Assembly: GCF_003944705.1 (NCBI RefSeq)
Contig: NZ_RWIS01000017.1
Span: 58,816-122,815, forward strand
Length of the DNA stretch: 64,000 nucleotides
Source of the DNA: Hymenobacter metallilatus
GTDB lineage: Bacteria > Bacteroidota > Bacteroidia > Cytophagales > Hymenobacteraceae
Reading direction: 5' to 3'
Each line of letters opens with the position of its first letter. Position 1 is the first letter of the stretch. This document shows, piece after piece, positions 1-8,946 of this stretch. The notes under the pieces were generated by a model. That model was not told the origin of the DNA and ran no database searches. It saw nothing but the letters and a program-made list of their open reading frames with translations. Position numbers and translations under genes: made by a program.

Positions 1-1
1 T

Positions 2-469
2 TACAACCGGTGCGTGGGCACGCGCTACTGCGCTAATAACTGCCCCTACAAGGTTCGTCGCTTCAACTGGTTCTCGTACTACACCAACGAGAAGTTTGAA
101 ACCGTAAACGGCCACATGTTCACCGACCTGGGCCGCATGGTGCTGAACCCGGACGTAACCGTACGGGCCCGCGGCGTGATGGAGAAATGCTCCCTCTGCG
201 TGCAGCGGATTCAGCTCGGTAAACTGGAAGCTAAGAAGCAGAAGCGTCGTCCGAAGGATGGCGAGATTGTATCCGCCTGCGCCCAGTCCTGCCCCACCCA
301 AGCCATCGTATTCGGCGACATGCGCGACCCGGAGTCGCGGATTTCGCAGCTGCTGCGCCGCGAAGATGGGGAGCGTGCCTTCCACGTACTGGACGCCATC
401 AACGTGCAGCCGAACATCACCTATCTGACCAAGATTCGTAACACTGAATCGTCGGAGTTTAACGCCTAG
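2..469 (+). CDS. actB: Alternative complex III iron-sulfur subunit ActB, C-terminal part
   Basis: This is the last 155 codons of an open frame that enters from the left window edge. It encodes a ferredoxin-like iron-sulfur module: RCVGTRYCANNCPY, then EKCSLCVQR, then SACAQSCPTQAI, the Cys pattern of the 4Fe-4S domain of DMSO-reductase-type electron-transfer subunits. In Bacteroidota, ActB joins a molybdopterin-oxidoreductase-like domain lacking the cofactor to such a domain at its C-terminus, and it passes electrons within the quinol:cytochrome c oxidoreductase. The identification rests on the Cys motifs and on actC-D-E-F following directly. The N-terminal part and start lie outside the window. 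Confidence 0.9.
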   Translation, partial: YNRCVGTRYCANNCPYKVRRFNWFSYYTNEKFETVNGHMFTDLGRMVLNPDVTVRARGVMEKCSLCVQRIQLGKLEAKKQKRRPKDGEIVSACAQSCPTQAIVFGDMRDPESRISQLLRREDGERAFHVLDAINVQPNITYLTKIRNTESSEFNA

Positions 470-483
470 AAACTGAGCCACGG

Positions 484-520
484 GGGAGGGCAGGAGTGCC
501 CGCTGCGCTATTGCCCTCCC
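484..520 (+). repeat. Intergenic hairpin between actB and actC
   Basis: Nine-base arms GGGAGGGCA and TGCCCTCCC are separated by about 19 nt in the 78-bp gap between actB and actC. There is no T run behind the stem, so it is unlikely to terminate transcription. It could be an mRNA processing or stability element inside the operon. The role is inferred. Confidence 0.4.
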
Positions 521-547
521 TCACTACTCCTTTAAGTCCAAAAAACT

Positions 548-2005
548 ATGCAGCACGTATCGCCTGTACGGGAGCCGCTCGTTACCGGGGGGAAAACGTA
601 CCACGACGTCACCCAGGACGTGTGTCGCCAGGTAGAAGCCGCCCCGAATATCCGGTGGATGGCCGCCCTGAGCGTCGCCCTCTTCCTCCTTGGCGTCTTC
701 TTCTACTCGGTATACCGTACCCTGTGGTACGGAATCGGGGAGTGGGGTTTGAATAAAACCGTTGGCTGGGCCTGGGATATCACCAACTTCGTGTGGTGGG
801 TAGGTATTGGTCACGCGGGCACCCTGATTTCAGCAGTATTGCTGCTGTTCCGTCAGAAGTGGCGCACTTCCATCAACCGCGCGGCCGAGGCCATGACCAT
901 CTTCGCCGTAATCTGCGCCGCTATGTTTCCGGTACTGCACATGGGTCGCCCTTGGCTAGCCTACTGGGTATTCCCGCTACAGAATACGTTTGGGTCGCTG
1001 TGGGTAAACTTTAACTCCCCGCTGCTGTGGGACGTGTTTGCTATTTCGACCTACTTTACCGTGTCACTGGTATTCTGGTACACGGGTCTGGTGCCCGACT
1101 TCGCTACTATTCGTGACCGGGCCAAGGGGCCTATTGCCAAAGTTGCCTACTCGCTGCTAAGCTTCGGCTGGAAAGGCTCGGCCAAGCACTGGAGCCGCTA
1201 CGAAACCGTGTCGCTGATTCTGGCCGGTGTTTCTACCCCCCTTGTACTCTCGGTACATACCATTGTATCCATGGACTTTGCTACCTCGGTTGTACCGGGC
1301 TGGCACACCACCATCTTCCCTCCCTACTTCGTAGCGGGTGCTATCTTCTCCGGCTTTGCCATGGTGCTGACGCTGATGCTCATCACCCGTGTGGTATTCA
1401 AGCTGGAGGACTACATTACTTTGGAACACATTGCCCTCATGAACAAAATCATGATGGTAACCGGCTCTATCGTAGGGGTGGCTTACATCACGGAGTTCTT
1501 TATTGCCTGGTACTCGGGTGTTGAGTTTGAGCAGTATGCCTTCATCAACCGCGCTACTGGTCCGTACTGGTGGGCTTACTGGTCGATGATGACCTGCAAC
1601 GTAATTACCCCACAGCTGGTATGGATCCGTCGGGTGCGCTACAGCATCCCGCTGACGTTCGTCCTGTCAATTATCGTAAACATCGGGATGTGGTTCGAGC
1701 GTTTCGTAATCATCGTAACCTCGTTGCACCGCGACTATCTGCCGTCGAGCTGGGCCATGTTCTCGCCTACTATTATCGACATCGGTATTTACGTGGGTAC
1801 CATTGGCCTGTTCTTCACGTTGTTCCTGCTGTTTGCCAAATTCTTCCCGGTAATCAACATGGCAGAAGTGAAGTCAGTCCTGAAATACACGGTTGATAAT
1901 GGCCCGACTTACACTGGCCACGACCCGCACCACCACGTTCATCAGCCTGCCACCACTCACGGGGTTCCGGCCTCGGCCTCTGTAAACTACGATAAGCATG
2001 ACTAA
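548..2005 (+). CDS. actC: Alternative complex III membrane subunit ActC (NrfD family)
   Basis: A 485-residue polytopic membrane protein of the NrfD/polysulfide reductase family with about ten hydrophobic segments. The stretch WWVGIGHAGTLISA in the second segment is typical of ActC/NrfD proteins. It is expected to anchor ActB in the membrane and form a quinol-oxidising site of alternative complex III. The C-terminal tail is His-rich (DPHHHVHQPATTH). The ATG at 548 is preceded by the actB stop and a 78-bp gap. The 3' end overlaps actD by 8 bp, which suggests translational coupling. Confidence 0.93.
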   Translation: MQHVSPVREPLVTGGKTYHDVTQDVCRQVEAAPNIRWMAALSVALFLLGVFFYSVYRTLWYGIGEWGLNKTVGWAWDITNFVWWVGIGHAGTLISAVLLLFRQKWRTSINRAAEAMTIFAVICAAMFPVLHMGRPWLAYWVFPLQNTFGSLWVNFNSPLLWDVFAISTYFTVSLVFWYTGLVPDFATIRDRAKGPIAKVAYSLLSFGWKGSAKHWSRYETVSLILAGVSTPLVLSVHTIVSMDFATSVVPGWHTTIFPPYFVAGAIFSGFAMVLTLMLITRVVFKLEDYITLEHIALMNKIMMVTGSIVGVAYITEFFIAWYSGVEFEQYAFINRATGPYWWAYWSMMTCNVITPQLVWIRRVRYSIPLTFVLSIIVNIGMWFERFVIIVTSLHRDYLPSSWAMFSPTIIDIGIYVGTIGLFFTLFLLFAKFFPVINMAEVKSVLKYTVDNGPTYTGHDPHHHVHQPATTHGVPASASVNYDKHD

Positions 2006-2522
2006 GCGCTTCGCCCTCGGCATCTTCGACGACGAAGACGTGCTGCTGCACGCCGTTGAAAACGTCCGCGAAGCGGGCGTCAAGATCTACGAAGTTTTCA
2101 CGCCGTTTCCGATCCACGGAATGGATGATGCCCTCGGCATCGAACGTTCCCGTCTGCCCATTGCGGCTTTCTTCTTCGGCCTGACTGGTCTGTGCTTTGC
2201 CCTGTGGCTGCAGATCTACACGTTGGGCTTCGACTGGCCAATGATTATTGGTGGTAAGCCACATATTGCGCTGCCTGCCTTTATTCCGGTATCGTTCGAG
2301 CTAACGGTGCTCTTCTGCTGCCACGGTATGGTAATCACCTTCTATACCATCAGCAAACTCTATCCGCGCTGGAAAACGCCAGTATTGGACGTGCGCTCTA
2401 CCGACGACAAGTTTGTAGTGGCCATTGAGGTGAACGAAAACACTGACATGACCAAGCTTACCCAGTTGCTGCGCGACAACGGTGCTTCGGAGGTGAACCA
2501 AAAAGAAATGTCTAAGTTCTAA
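1998..2522 (+). CDS. actD: Alternative complex III subunit ActD (DUF3341)
   Basis: A 174-residue protein with a soluble N-terminal domain (about residues 1-50, beginning MTKRFALGIFDDEDVLLHAV), two transmembrane segments (about 55-75 and 95-120) and a short soluble C-terminus. This is the layout of DUF3341 proteins, the ActD subunit in the middle of act operons. Its role is structural, at the membrane face of the complex. It overlaps actC by 8 bp and shares one base of its stop with the actE start (TAATG), so actC-D-E are probably translated in tandem. Confidence 0.92.
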   Translation: MTKRFALGIFDDEDVLLHAVENVREAGVKIYEVFTPFPIHGMDDALGIERSRLPIAAFFFGLTGLCFALWLQIYTLGFDWPMIIGGKPHIALPAFIPVSFELTVLFCCHGMVITFYTISKLYPRWKTPVLDVRSTDDKFVVAIEVNENTDMTKLTQLLRDNGASEVNQKEMSKF

Positions 2523-3265
2523 TGACGCACGCGCTGAAAACAACTCTGCAAGCGTCGGCGGTTCTGCTGGCATCGGTGTTCACCACCGCCTGCAACCGCG
2601 CCGATGATCCTGGCCTGGAGTACGCTCCTGAAATGTACGAGTCCATTCCGTACGACCCCTTGCGCCAAGTGAATGCCAACACGGTTAACCCGATGGGCAT
2701 CAATGAGCGCACTCCCGCAGTAGGCACCGTTCCGCGGGGCAAAGCCAACTACTATACTCACATTGCCAAAGAGGATGTGGCTACGGCCGAAACCACTCTG
2801 CGCAATCCATTTCCTTATACCAAGGAGAATCTGGAGGAGGGAAAGGTTCTGTACTCGCGCAACTGCCAACATTGCCACGGTGAGGGCGGTGCCGGTGACG
2901 GTCCGGTTGGGGCTAAGTTCAAAGGTGTTCCGAACTATTCAGCCGGGGCTTACAAAACCATGAACGATGGTCATATCTACCACGTGATTCAATGGGGACG
3001 TAACCGGATGATGCCACATGGCTCACAGGTTAACCCAGAGGAGCGTTGGAAGATTGCCATGTATGTGCGCGCTCTGCAACTAGGCAAAGGTCCCGATGGG
3101 TTGGCTGACATGGTGAAGGCTGGTGGTGCCAATGCGAATGTACCAACGGCAGATTCGACTACTACCACGGGTCAAATGAAAGAAAACCCCACCAAGGCCG
3201 GCTCCGACAAAGCTTCGGAAACGCTTGGGCAGGGCGATAAAGCAAACAACGGAACGGCTATTTAA
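2522..3265 (+). CDS. actE: Alternative complex III monoheme cytochrome c lipoprotein ActE
   Basis: A 247-residue c-type cytochrome. The N-terminus has a lipoprotein signal with the lipid-accepting Cys at residue 24 (FTTAC). One heme site, CQHCH, lies at residues 115-119, and a candidate Met ligand follows in NRMMPHG. The C-terminal 50 residues are Thr/Gly/Asn-rich and probably disordered. ActE carries electrons from the quinol-oxidising complex to the terminal oxidase at the periplasmic face. Position after actD and before actF fits the standard act order. Confidence 0.93.
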   Translation: MTHALKTTLQASAVLLASVFTTACNRADDPGLEYAPEMYESIPYDPLRQVNANTVNPMGINERTPAVGTVPRGKANYYTHIAKEDVATAETTLRNPFPYTKENLEEGKVLYSRNCQHCHGEGGAGDGPVGAKFKGVPNYSAGAYKTMNDGHIYHVIQWGRNRMMPHGSQVNPEERWKIAMYVRALQLGKGPDGLADMVKAGGANANVPTADSTTTTGQMKENPTKAGSDKASETLGQGDKANNGTAI

Positions 3266-3274
3266 CTGACTTCT

Positions 3275-4591
3275 ATGGCAACTCTGACGCATCAAGAAAG
3301 CGTTACGGCTGAATACCTGGAGGTTACGCCGGGTACCCGCAAAAAATTCATGCTGATAATAGTGGCAGGGGTCATCCTGCTGGCTATCGGCATCATCATG
3401 TCCATGATGGGCATCGGGGCCGCACATCACGAGGGCGCTGCTGCTGCTCATGGTGCCGCCCACGGTGCTGCTGAGCATCATGGCAGTGCCCCTTGGCTCA
3501 AACGCCTGATTGTAAGCTTGTGGCATAGCAACGTGTTCTTTACCGGTGTAGCCGCTATTGGCACTGTGTTCGTTGCCATTCAGTACGTGGCCTACGCTGG
3601 TTGGTCGGTATTGATTAAGCGTATTGCAGAAGCTCTTAGTGCCTGGCTGGTTCCTGGTCTGGTGATTATGGTGGTGGTATTTGGCATCAGCTACTTCACC
3701 CACGATATTTTTCACTGGACGCTGCCTGGTATCATGGAGGAAGGCAATGCCAACTACGATGAAATCATTGCCGGCAAATCAGGCTTTCTGAACCTGCCCT
3801 TCTACATCGCCCGGATGATCATTTTTCTGGGACTGTGGGCGTTTTTCACCAAGCGCCTGCGCGACCTGTCACTGGCTGAAGACCTGAATGGTGGAACTGA
3901 GTACTTCCACAAAAGCATCAACGTATCCGCGCTGTTTCTGGTAATTTTCGCAGTGTCTTCACCCATTGCCGCCTGGGACTGGGTAATGTCGATTGACACG
4001 CACTGGTTTTCCACCATGTTCGGCTGGTACATCTTCGCCTCCTGGTGGGTGTCGGGCCTGGCTGCTATTACCCTGTGCACTATTCTGCTGAAGCAGGCTG
4101 GTTACCTGCACTGGGTGAAAGAGGGCCATCTGCACGATTTGGGCAAATTCATGTTTGGCTTCAGCATCTTCTGGACCTACGTTTGGTTCTCGCAGTTTAT
4201 GCTGATCTGGTACGCCAACTTGCCCGAAGAATCGGTGTACTTCAACCAGCGCCTTGGTGGTTTCGATGGGCAGTATACCTGGATGTTCTTTGGTAATCTG
4301 CTTATCAACTTCGTCTTCCCTTTCCTAGTGTTGATGACCCGGGATGCCAAGCGTCAGATGATTATGATGAAAATCGTAAGCATTGCCATTCTGGTAGGCC
4401 ATTGGTCAGACTTCTATTTGGCCATTATGCCCGGAACGATGAAGGCGGAAAACGGGTTTATAATTGAGATTGGCGTAGCCCTCATTTTCCTGGGTGCCTT
4501 CCTGACCCTGATGACCAACCGCCTGGCGCAGGCTTCCTTGGTGCCCGTTCATCATCCATTCCTGGATGAAAGCGTTCATCACACCACCTAA
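3275..4591 (+). CDS. actF: Alternative complex III membrane subunit ActF (NrfD-like)
   Basis: A 438-residue polytopic membrane protein, the second NrfD-like subunit of alternative complex III, usually named quinol:cytochrome c oxidoreductase in Bacteroidota. About ten hydrophobic segments are visible. An unusual loop at about residues 47-73 between the first two segments is made almost entirely of Ala, His and Gly. The gene starts 9 bp after actE. It is separated from coxB by a 91-bp gap holding a long hairpin. Confidence 0.92.
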   Translation: MATLTHQESVTAEYLEVTPGTRKKFMLIIVAGVILLAIGIIMSMMGIGAAHHEGAAAAHGAAHGAAEHHGSAPWLKRLIVSLWHSNVFFTGVAAIGTVFVAIQYVAYAGWSVLIKRIAEALSAWLVPGLVIMVVVFGISYFTHDIFHWTLPGIMEEGNANYDEIIAGKSGFLNLPFYIARMIIFLGLWAFFTKRLRDLSLAEDLNGGTEYFHKSINVSALFLVIFAVSSPIAAWDWVMSIDTHWFSTMFGWYIFASWWVSGLAAITLCTILLKQAGYLHWVKEGHLHDLGKFMFGFSIFWTYVWFSQFMLIWYANLPEESVYFNQRLGGFDGQYTWMFFGNLLINFVFPFLVLMTRDAKRQMIMMKIVSIAILVGHWSDFYLAIMPGTMKAENGFIIEIGVALIFLGAFLTLMTNRLAQASLVPVHHPFLDESVHHTT

Positions 4592-4597
4592 AATCAA

Positions 4598-4669
4598 AGA
4601 AGCTAGGAGTTAGGAGCTGGGAGTGGGAATATCCTCTACCTAGCTCCTGACTCCTGGCTCCTAGCTTCT
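4598..4669. repeat. Long imperfect hairpin filling the actF-coxB gap
   Basis: Arms of 26 nt at 4598-4623 and 4644-4669 match with about five mismatches. Each arm is built from repeated words of the type TAGGAG or GGAG, so the arm is itself a degenerate tandem repeat. It occupies most of the actF-coxB gap and ends 13 bp before the coxB ATG. It belongs to the word-hairpin class found across the window. Confidence 0.75.
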
Positions 4670-4682
4670 AAATTCTTTCCAA

Positions 4683-5747
4683 ATGACTACTCTTGGTATT
4701 CTTCTGGTGCTGGTGTTGCTGTTGGTCGTGTTTGGCCTGCTGTTTCGCCTCCAGATCCTGACCTCTATTTTCTCGGGCAGCTCAACCCGGGAAGTAGGGG
4801 TGAGCAACCGCGTTAACGCCATTTTGTGCATACTCTTTCTGGTAATTGGTGGTGCGGCCTTCGCGTGGTCGTTCGTCGATAACTATGATAAGATGAACCC
4901 GCCCATTGCTTCTGTTCATGGCCATGCTACCGAACGGATGTTCTGGACGACCATGATCATTCTGGGTATTGTATTTACCCTGACCCAGATTCTGCTGTTT
5001 GTATACTCCTACAAATACCAGCATAAGGATGGCCGTCGGGCTTTCTTCTTTCCACATAACAACAAAATAGAAGTTATCTGGACCGTAATTCCAGCTGTTG
5101 TAATGGCAGGCCTGGTTTTCGCTGGCTGGAAAGAGTGGACCCGTATTACGGGACCTGCCCCGAAGGATGCCATTGTGGTGGAAGTAATGGGCAAGCAGTT
5201 TAACTGGCTGGTTCGTTACCCCGGCCGCGACCAGAAACTGGGTGTGGTGAATTACCGTCTGATTGATGCCACTAACGAGTTTGGCTTCGACCTGAGTGAC
5301 CAGAATGGTATTGATGACTTCGTGGCACCTGAGATTCACGTGCCTAAGGGGCACCCGGTGCTTCTGAAGATTCGCTCCCGCGACGTGTTGCACGCCGTAT
5401 ACATGCCGCACTTCCGCGTGCAGATGTATGCCGTGCCAGGAATGCCGACTAAGTTCTGGTTTACGCCTACCAAGACTACCGATGAGATGCGTGCTCAGAC
5501 GGGCAATCCAAAATTCAATTATGAATTGGCTTGTAACCAGATCTGCGGCCGTGGCCACTTCGCCATGAAGCTGAACATTGTAGTAGATGAGCCAGACGAC
5601 TACGTGAACTGGTTCGCGGCACAAAAGTCTTTCTCCGAACAAAACCCCGATGTTTTGGCTAGCTTCAAACAGAAGCCGAGCAAACTGGTTGAGAAGGAAG
5701 CTGCTGCTGCTGCCGTAGTTCCTACCGCTGCCAAGGCTTCGCTCTAA
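4683..5747 (+). CDS. coxB: Cytochrome c oxidase subunit II
   Basis: A 354-residue subunit II of a caa3/aa3-type heme-copper oxidase. Four N-terminal hydrophobic segments can be drawn (about 1-30, 45-65, 80-105, 120-145), two more than the canonical hairpin. A cupredoxin domain follows with the CuA site CNQICGRGHFAM: C284, C288, H292, M295, with the upstream His probably in VLHAVYMPHF. The residue usually Glu between the two Cys is Gln here. No C-terminal heme c motif is present, so electrons must come from ActE or another cytochrome. An Ala-rich tail ends the protein. CoxA follows 25 bp later. Confidence 0.95.
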   Translation: MTTLGILLVLVLLLVVFGLLFRLQILTSIFSGSSTREVGVSNRVNAILCILFLVIGGAAFAWSFVDNYDKMNPPIASVHGHATERMFWTTMIILGIVFTLTQILLFVYSYKYQHKDGRRAFFFPHNNKIEVIWTVIPAVVMAGLVFAGWKEWTRITGPAPKDAIVVEVMGKQFNWLVRYPGRDQKLGVVNYRLIDATNEFGFDLSDQNGIDDFVAPEIHVPKGHPVLLKIRSRDVLHAVYMPHFRVQMYAVPGMPTKFWFTPTKTTDEMRAQTGNPKFNYELACNQICGRGHFAMKLNIVVDEPDDYVNWFAAQKSFSEQNPDVLASFKQKPSKLVEKEAAAAAVVPTAAKASL

Positions 5748-5772
5748 ACTAATCTAATCGCACGCTTCACTT

Positions 5773-7632
5773 ATGGCTGCTAACCTTCCTACTCACGCGC
5801 AAGTGCAGGGCGGCATCGGGACCACCGAGCCGGGCATTTCGCACGACGAGCACCTGCACCACGACGAGCACCACGACCAAAACTTCCTCCAGAAGTACGT
5901 ATTCAGCACCGACCACAAAGTAATTGCCAAGCAGTTCCTGATTACGGGTATTCTGTGGGCTATTATTGGCGGTACGCTGTCGAGCCTTTTCCGGCTGCAG
6001 CTGGGCTGGCCCGAGGCTACGTTGGAGTGGCTGCAGCCCTTCCTGGGCAAGTGGATTGAAGGTGGGAAACTGAACCCCGAATTTTACCTTGCACTGGTAA
6101 CGATGCACGGCACCATCATGGTGTTCTTCGTACTGACGGCGGGTTTGTCGGGTACGTTCTCCAACTTCCTGATTCCGCTCCAGATTGGAGCCCGTGACAT
6201 GGCTTCTGGTTTCATGAACATGCTCTCGTACTGGTTTTTCTTCCTGTCGAGCGTAGTAATGTTCACTTCCCTGTTCATTGAAACCGGCCCGGCTGCCGCT
6301 GGCTGGACCATCTATCCGCCGCTGTCGGCACTGCCCCAGGCTATTTCGGGCTCGGGCATGGGCCAGACGCTGTGGCTGGTGTCGATGGCGCTGTTCATTG
6401 TTTCGCAGCTGTTGGGTGGGGTGAACTACATCACGACGGTGATTAACCTGCGTACCCAGGGCATGAGTATGAGCAAGCTGCCTCTGACCATCTGGGCCTT
6501 CTTCCTGACGGCGGTGCTGGGTCTGCTCTCATTCCCGGTACTGTTTTCAGCTGCCTTGCTGCTGATTTTCGATCGGTCGTTTGGTACTTCCTTCTTCCTC
6601 TCGGATATCTACATTGCCGGTAAGGCGCTGTCGAACACCGGTGGTTCGCCCATTCTGTTCCAGCACCTGTTCTGGTTCCTGGGCCACCCTGAGGTATACA
6701 TTGTAATCATGCCAGCAATGGGCATGGTGTCGGAAATTCTGGCCACCAACGCCCGTAAGCCTATTTTCGGCTACCGCGCCATGATTGGCTCCCTGCTGGG
6801 GATTTCCCTGCTGTCGTTCATCGTGTGGGCTCACCACATGTTCGTGACTGGCATGAATCCCTTCCTGGGTTCGGTGTTTATGTTCCTGACCCTGATCATT
6901 GCCGTGCCCTCGGCCGTGAAGACGTTTAACTGGTTGGCAACGCTGTGGCGCGGTAATATTCGCCTGACCACTGCCATGCTGTTCTCCATTGGGTTTGTAT
7001 CCTTGTTTATTGCTGGTGGTCTGACGGGTATAGTGTTGGGTAATGCTGCCTTGGACATCCAAATGCATAACACCTACTTCGTGGTAGCTCACTTCCACTT
7101 GGTAATGGGCTCATCGGCCTTCTTCGGGCTGTGGGCCGGGGTGTACCACTGGTTCCCCAAGATGTTTGGCCGCATGATGGATGAGAAGCTGGGTTATATC
7201 CACTTCTGGTTGACCTTTATTGGCGTATACTTGGTGTTCCTGCCGATGCACTACGTGGGTATTGCCGGATTCCCCCGCCGTTACTACGCCTGGACTGGTT
7301 TCGACACGTTCAGCCAATTTGCTGATCTGAACAAGTTCATCTCGGTAGCCGCTATTGTGGCCTTTATCGGGCAGTTCATCTTCATCTTCAATTTCTTCTA
7401 CAGCATTTTCCGTGGCCGTCGCGCTACCGAAAATCCTTGGAACTCGACGACGCTGGAATGGACCACGCCGGTAGTACTTGGCCACGGCAACTGGCCCGGC
7501 GAAATTCCGGCCGTACACCGCTGGCCCTACGACTACAGCAAGCCGGGTGCAGCTGAGGATTTCATCCCGCAGAACGTACCCTACTCGCAGACGCAGTCGT
7601 CGAACCTGCCGTACGAGAAGGAAATGGAATAA
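5773..7632 (+). CDS. coxA: Cytochrome c oxidase subunit I
   Basis: A 619-residue catalytic subunit that reduces O2 at the heme a3-CuB centre and pumps protons. Expected ligands are visible: H112 and H442 (low-spin heme), H440 (heme a3), and H305, H354 and H355 (CuB). E307 and Y309 occur in GHPEVY, the A-type oxidase motif with the cross-linked His-Tyr pair. The N-terminal 40 residues are rich in His, Asp and Glu (HDEHLHHDEHHD), possibly metal-binding. Downstream are two terminators, so actB to coxA may be one transcript. Confidence 0.97.
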   Translation: MAANLPTHAQVQGGIGTTEPGISHDEHLHHDEHHDQNFLQKYVFSTDHKVIAKQFLITGILWAIIGGTLSSLFRLQLGWPEATLEWLQPFLGKWIEGGKLNPEFYLALVTMHGTIMVFFVLTAGLSGTFSNFLIPLQIGARDMASGFMNMLSYWFFFLSSVVMFTSLFIETGPAAAGWTIYPPLSALPQAISGSGMGQTLWLVSMALFIVSQLLGGVNYITTVINLRTQGMSMSKLPLTIWAFFLTAVLGLLSFPVLFSAALLLIFDRSFGTSFFLSDIYIAGKALSNTGGSPILFQHLFWFLGHPEVYIVIMPAMGMVSEILATNARKPIFGYRAMIGSLLGISLLSFIVWAHHMFVTGMNPFLGSVFMFLTLIIAVPSAVKTFNWLATLWRGNIRLTTAMLFSIGFVSLFIAGGLTGIVLGNAALDIQMHNTYFVVAHFHLVMGSSAFFGLWAGVYHWFPKMFGRMMDEKLGYIHFWLTFIGVYLVFLPMHYVGIAGFPRRYYAWTGFDTFSQFADLNKFISVAAIVAFIGQFIFIFNFFYSIFRGRRATENPWNSTTLEWTTPVVLGHGNWPGEIPAVHRWPYDYSKPGAAEDFIPQNVPYSQTQSSNLPYEKEME

Positions 7633-7659
7633 CTGCCCTAGGGCATTTGCCTTCTAGAA

Positions 7660-7691
7660 GCGGGCCGCTGTAGCAACGGCGGCCCGCTTTT
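7660..7691 (+). terminator. Terminator after coxA
   Basis: Stem GCGGGCCGCTG / GGCGGCCCGC (one unpaired base) with a short loop is followed by TTTT. It lies 27 bp after the coxA stop. Confidence 0.75.
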
Positions 7692-7707
7692 CATTCGCCC
7701 TTGAAGG

Positions 7708-7746
7708 GAAATCCGGACCGGTTAGGCCAGTCCGGATTTCTTTTTT
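7708..7746 (+). terminator. Second strong terminator after coxA
   Basis: An 11-bp perfect stem, GAAATCCGGAC / GTCCGGATTTC, is followed by six T. Together with the preceding hairpin it makes a tandem terminator that isolates act-cox from the heme A genes. Confidence 0.85.
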
Positions 7747-7774
7747 GTAAGCAAACAGCCAGTTGCGCGGTTTG
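7744..7774 (+). promoter_or_regulatory. Candidate promoter of ctaA
   Basis: TTTG at 7744-7747, inside the terminator T run, is followed after exactly 19 nt by an eight-base box ending in TTTG (gcggTTTG, 7767-7774). The TTTG-N19-TAnnTTTG spacing of Bacteroidota promoters is kept, but the TA of the -7 box is missing. It lies about 35 bp upstream of the ctaA start. Confidence 0.35.
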
Positions 7775-7808
7775 TATATCATAATTCATCTGCACACACA
7801 AGTAAGGC

Positions 7809-8891
7809 ATGATACTTCCTGCATTCGTGCGCCGTTTTCGTTTTGTGGGTATTCTGACGGTAACGGCCGTGTATGTTCTGATTCTGGTGGGTGGGATAGT
7901 CCGGAGCACGGGTTCCGGTATGGGCTGTCCTGACTGGCCGAAATGCTTCGGTACCTGGGTGCCACCCACCCATATCAGCCAGTTGCCACCCAACTACAAG
8001 GAAATCTACACTGCGGAGCGCGTTGCCAAGAACAAGAAGCTGGCAGTGCGCTTAGAGCGAATGGGGTTTCACCAGGTAGCCGGCGAAATTTTCGCGCACC
8101 CCACTCAATACATTGAAACCGATTTCAACCCGGTGAAAACCTGGATAGAGTATATCAACCGGTTGGTTGGAGCACTGATTGGGCTGTTCGTTTTTGGAAC
8201 GGTGGTGTTTGCCCTACCATACTGGCGGCGCGACCCAGTGGTATTCTGGCTGGCCTTTGGCTCTTTTTTGCTGACTGGCGTGCAAGGGTGGCTGGGCTCG
8301 TTGGTAGTGTCTACTAACCTGCTGCCCATTATGGTAACTATCCATATGGGGCTGGCTCTGGTCATTGTGGCCATGCTGCTTTATGCCGTAAATCGTTCGC
8401 AACGAGATGCCACTACGGCGGTGGAGCGAGTGGCTCCGGTACCGGGTCTGCTGACATGGCTGTGCCTGGCAGTGCTGCTCACATTTGGACAAATTGTGCT
8501 GGGCACCCAGGTGCGGGAGCAGATTGATTTAATTGCGGCAGCGGCTAATTACCTTAACCGGGCCGATTGGGTAGCGCAACTGGGCGGAACCTTCCGTTTT
8601 CATCGAACTTTCTCGGCCGTGTTGCTGCTGCTGAACGTGTACATAGCATATCGGCTGTATGCTCTCCCAATTCGCCGCCTGCATAGGCTGGCAACCTTCA
8701 TTCTCCTGTTGATTGGGGGAGAAATACTGGCTGGCGTCGTATTGGCGTACCTTTCTTTCCCGGCGGCAGTACAACCGATTCATCTTACTTTGGCCACCCT
8801 GCTGTTCGGGGCCCAGTTCCTGGCGGTAGTGGCCTATCATCAGGCTACGAAGTTGCAGCAGCAGGCGCCTATTCCGGCGGTTGTTGCGTAA
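7809..8891 (+). CDS. ctaA: Heme A synthase (COX15/CtaA)
   Basis: A 360-residue membrane enzyme that oxidises the C8 methyl group of heme O to give heme A for the oxidase encoded upstream. The signature RSTGSGMGCPDWPKC sits after the first membrane segment. Putative heme-ligand histidines are in TIHMGLA, RFHRTFSA and QPIHLTLA, and EYINRL is the conserved Glu-Asn-Arg motif. About eight transmembrane segments, as usual for the family. The ctaB gene follows immediately. Confidence 0.95.
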   Translation: MILPAFVRRFRFVGILTVTAVYVLILVGGIVRSTGSGMGCPDWPKCFGTWVPPTHISQLPPNYKEIYTAERVAKNKKLAVRLERMGFHQVAGEIFAHPTQYIETDFNPVKTWIEYINRLVGALIGLFVFGTVVFALPYWRRDPVVFWLAFGSFLLTGVQGWLGSLVVSTNLLPIMVTIHMGLALVIVAMLLYAVNRSQRDATTAVERVAPVPGLLTWLCLAVLLTFGQIVLGTQVREQIDLIAAAANYLNRADWVAQLGGTFRFHRTFSAVLLLLNVYIAYRLYALPIRRLHRLATFILLLIGGEILAGVVLAYLSFPAAVQPIHLTLATLLFGAQFLAVVAYHQATKLQQQAPIPAVVA

Positions 8892-8896
8892 CTTTG
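8889..8896 (+). promoter_or_regulatory. Possible -7 box for ctaB
   Basis: TAACTTTG matches the Bacteroidota -7 word TAnnTTTG exactly and overlaps the ctaA stop codon. No TTTG occurs 19 nt upstream, so only half of the promoter is supported. It would give a ctaB leader of about 45 nt. Confidence 0.25.
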
Positions 8897-8946
8897 CGGC
8901 CCCGTTTGGCGGACTTTTTCGCCGCGCAATCTGTTTTCAGCAGTTG

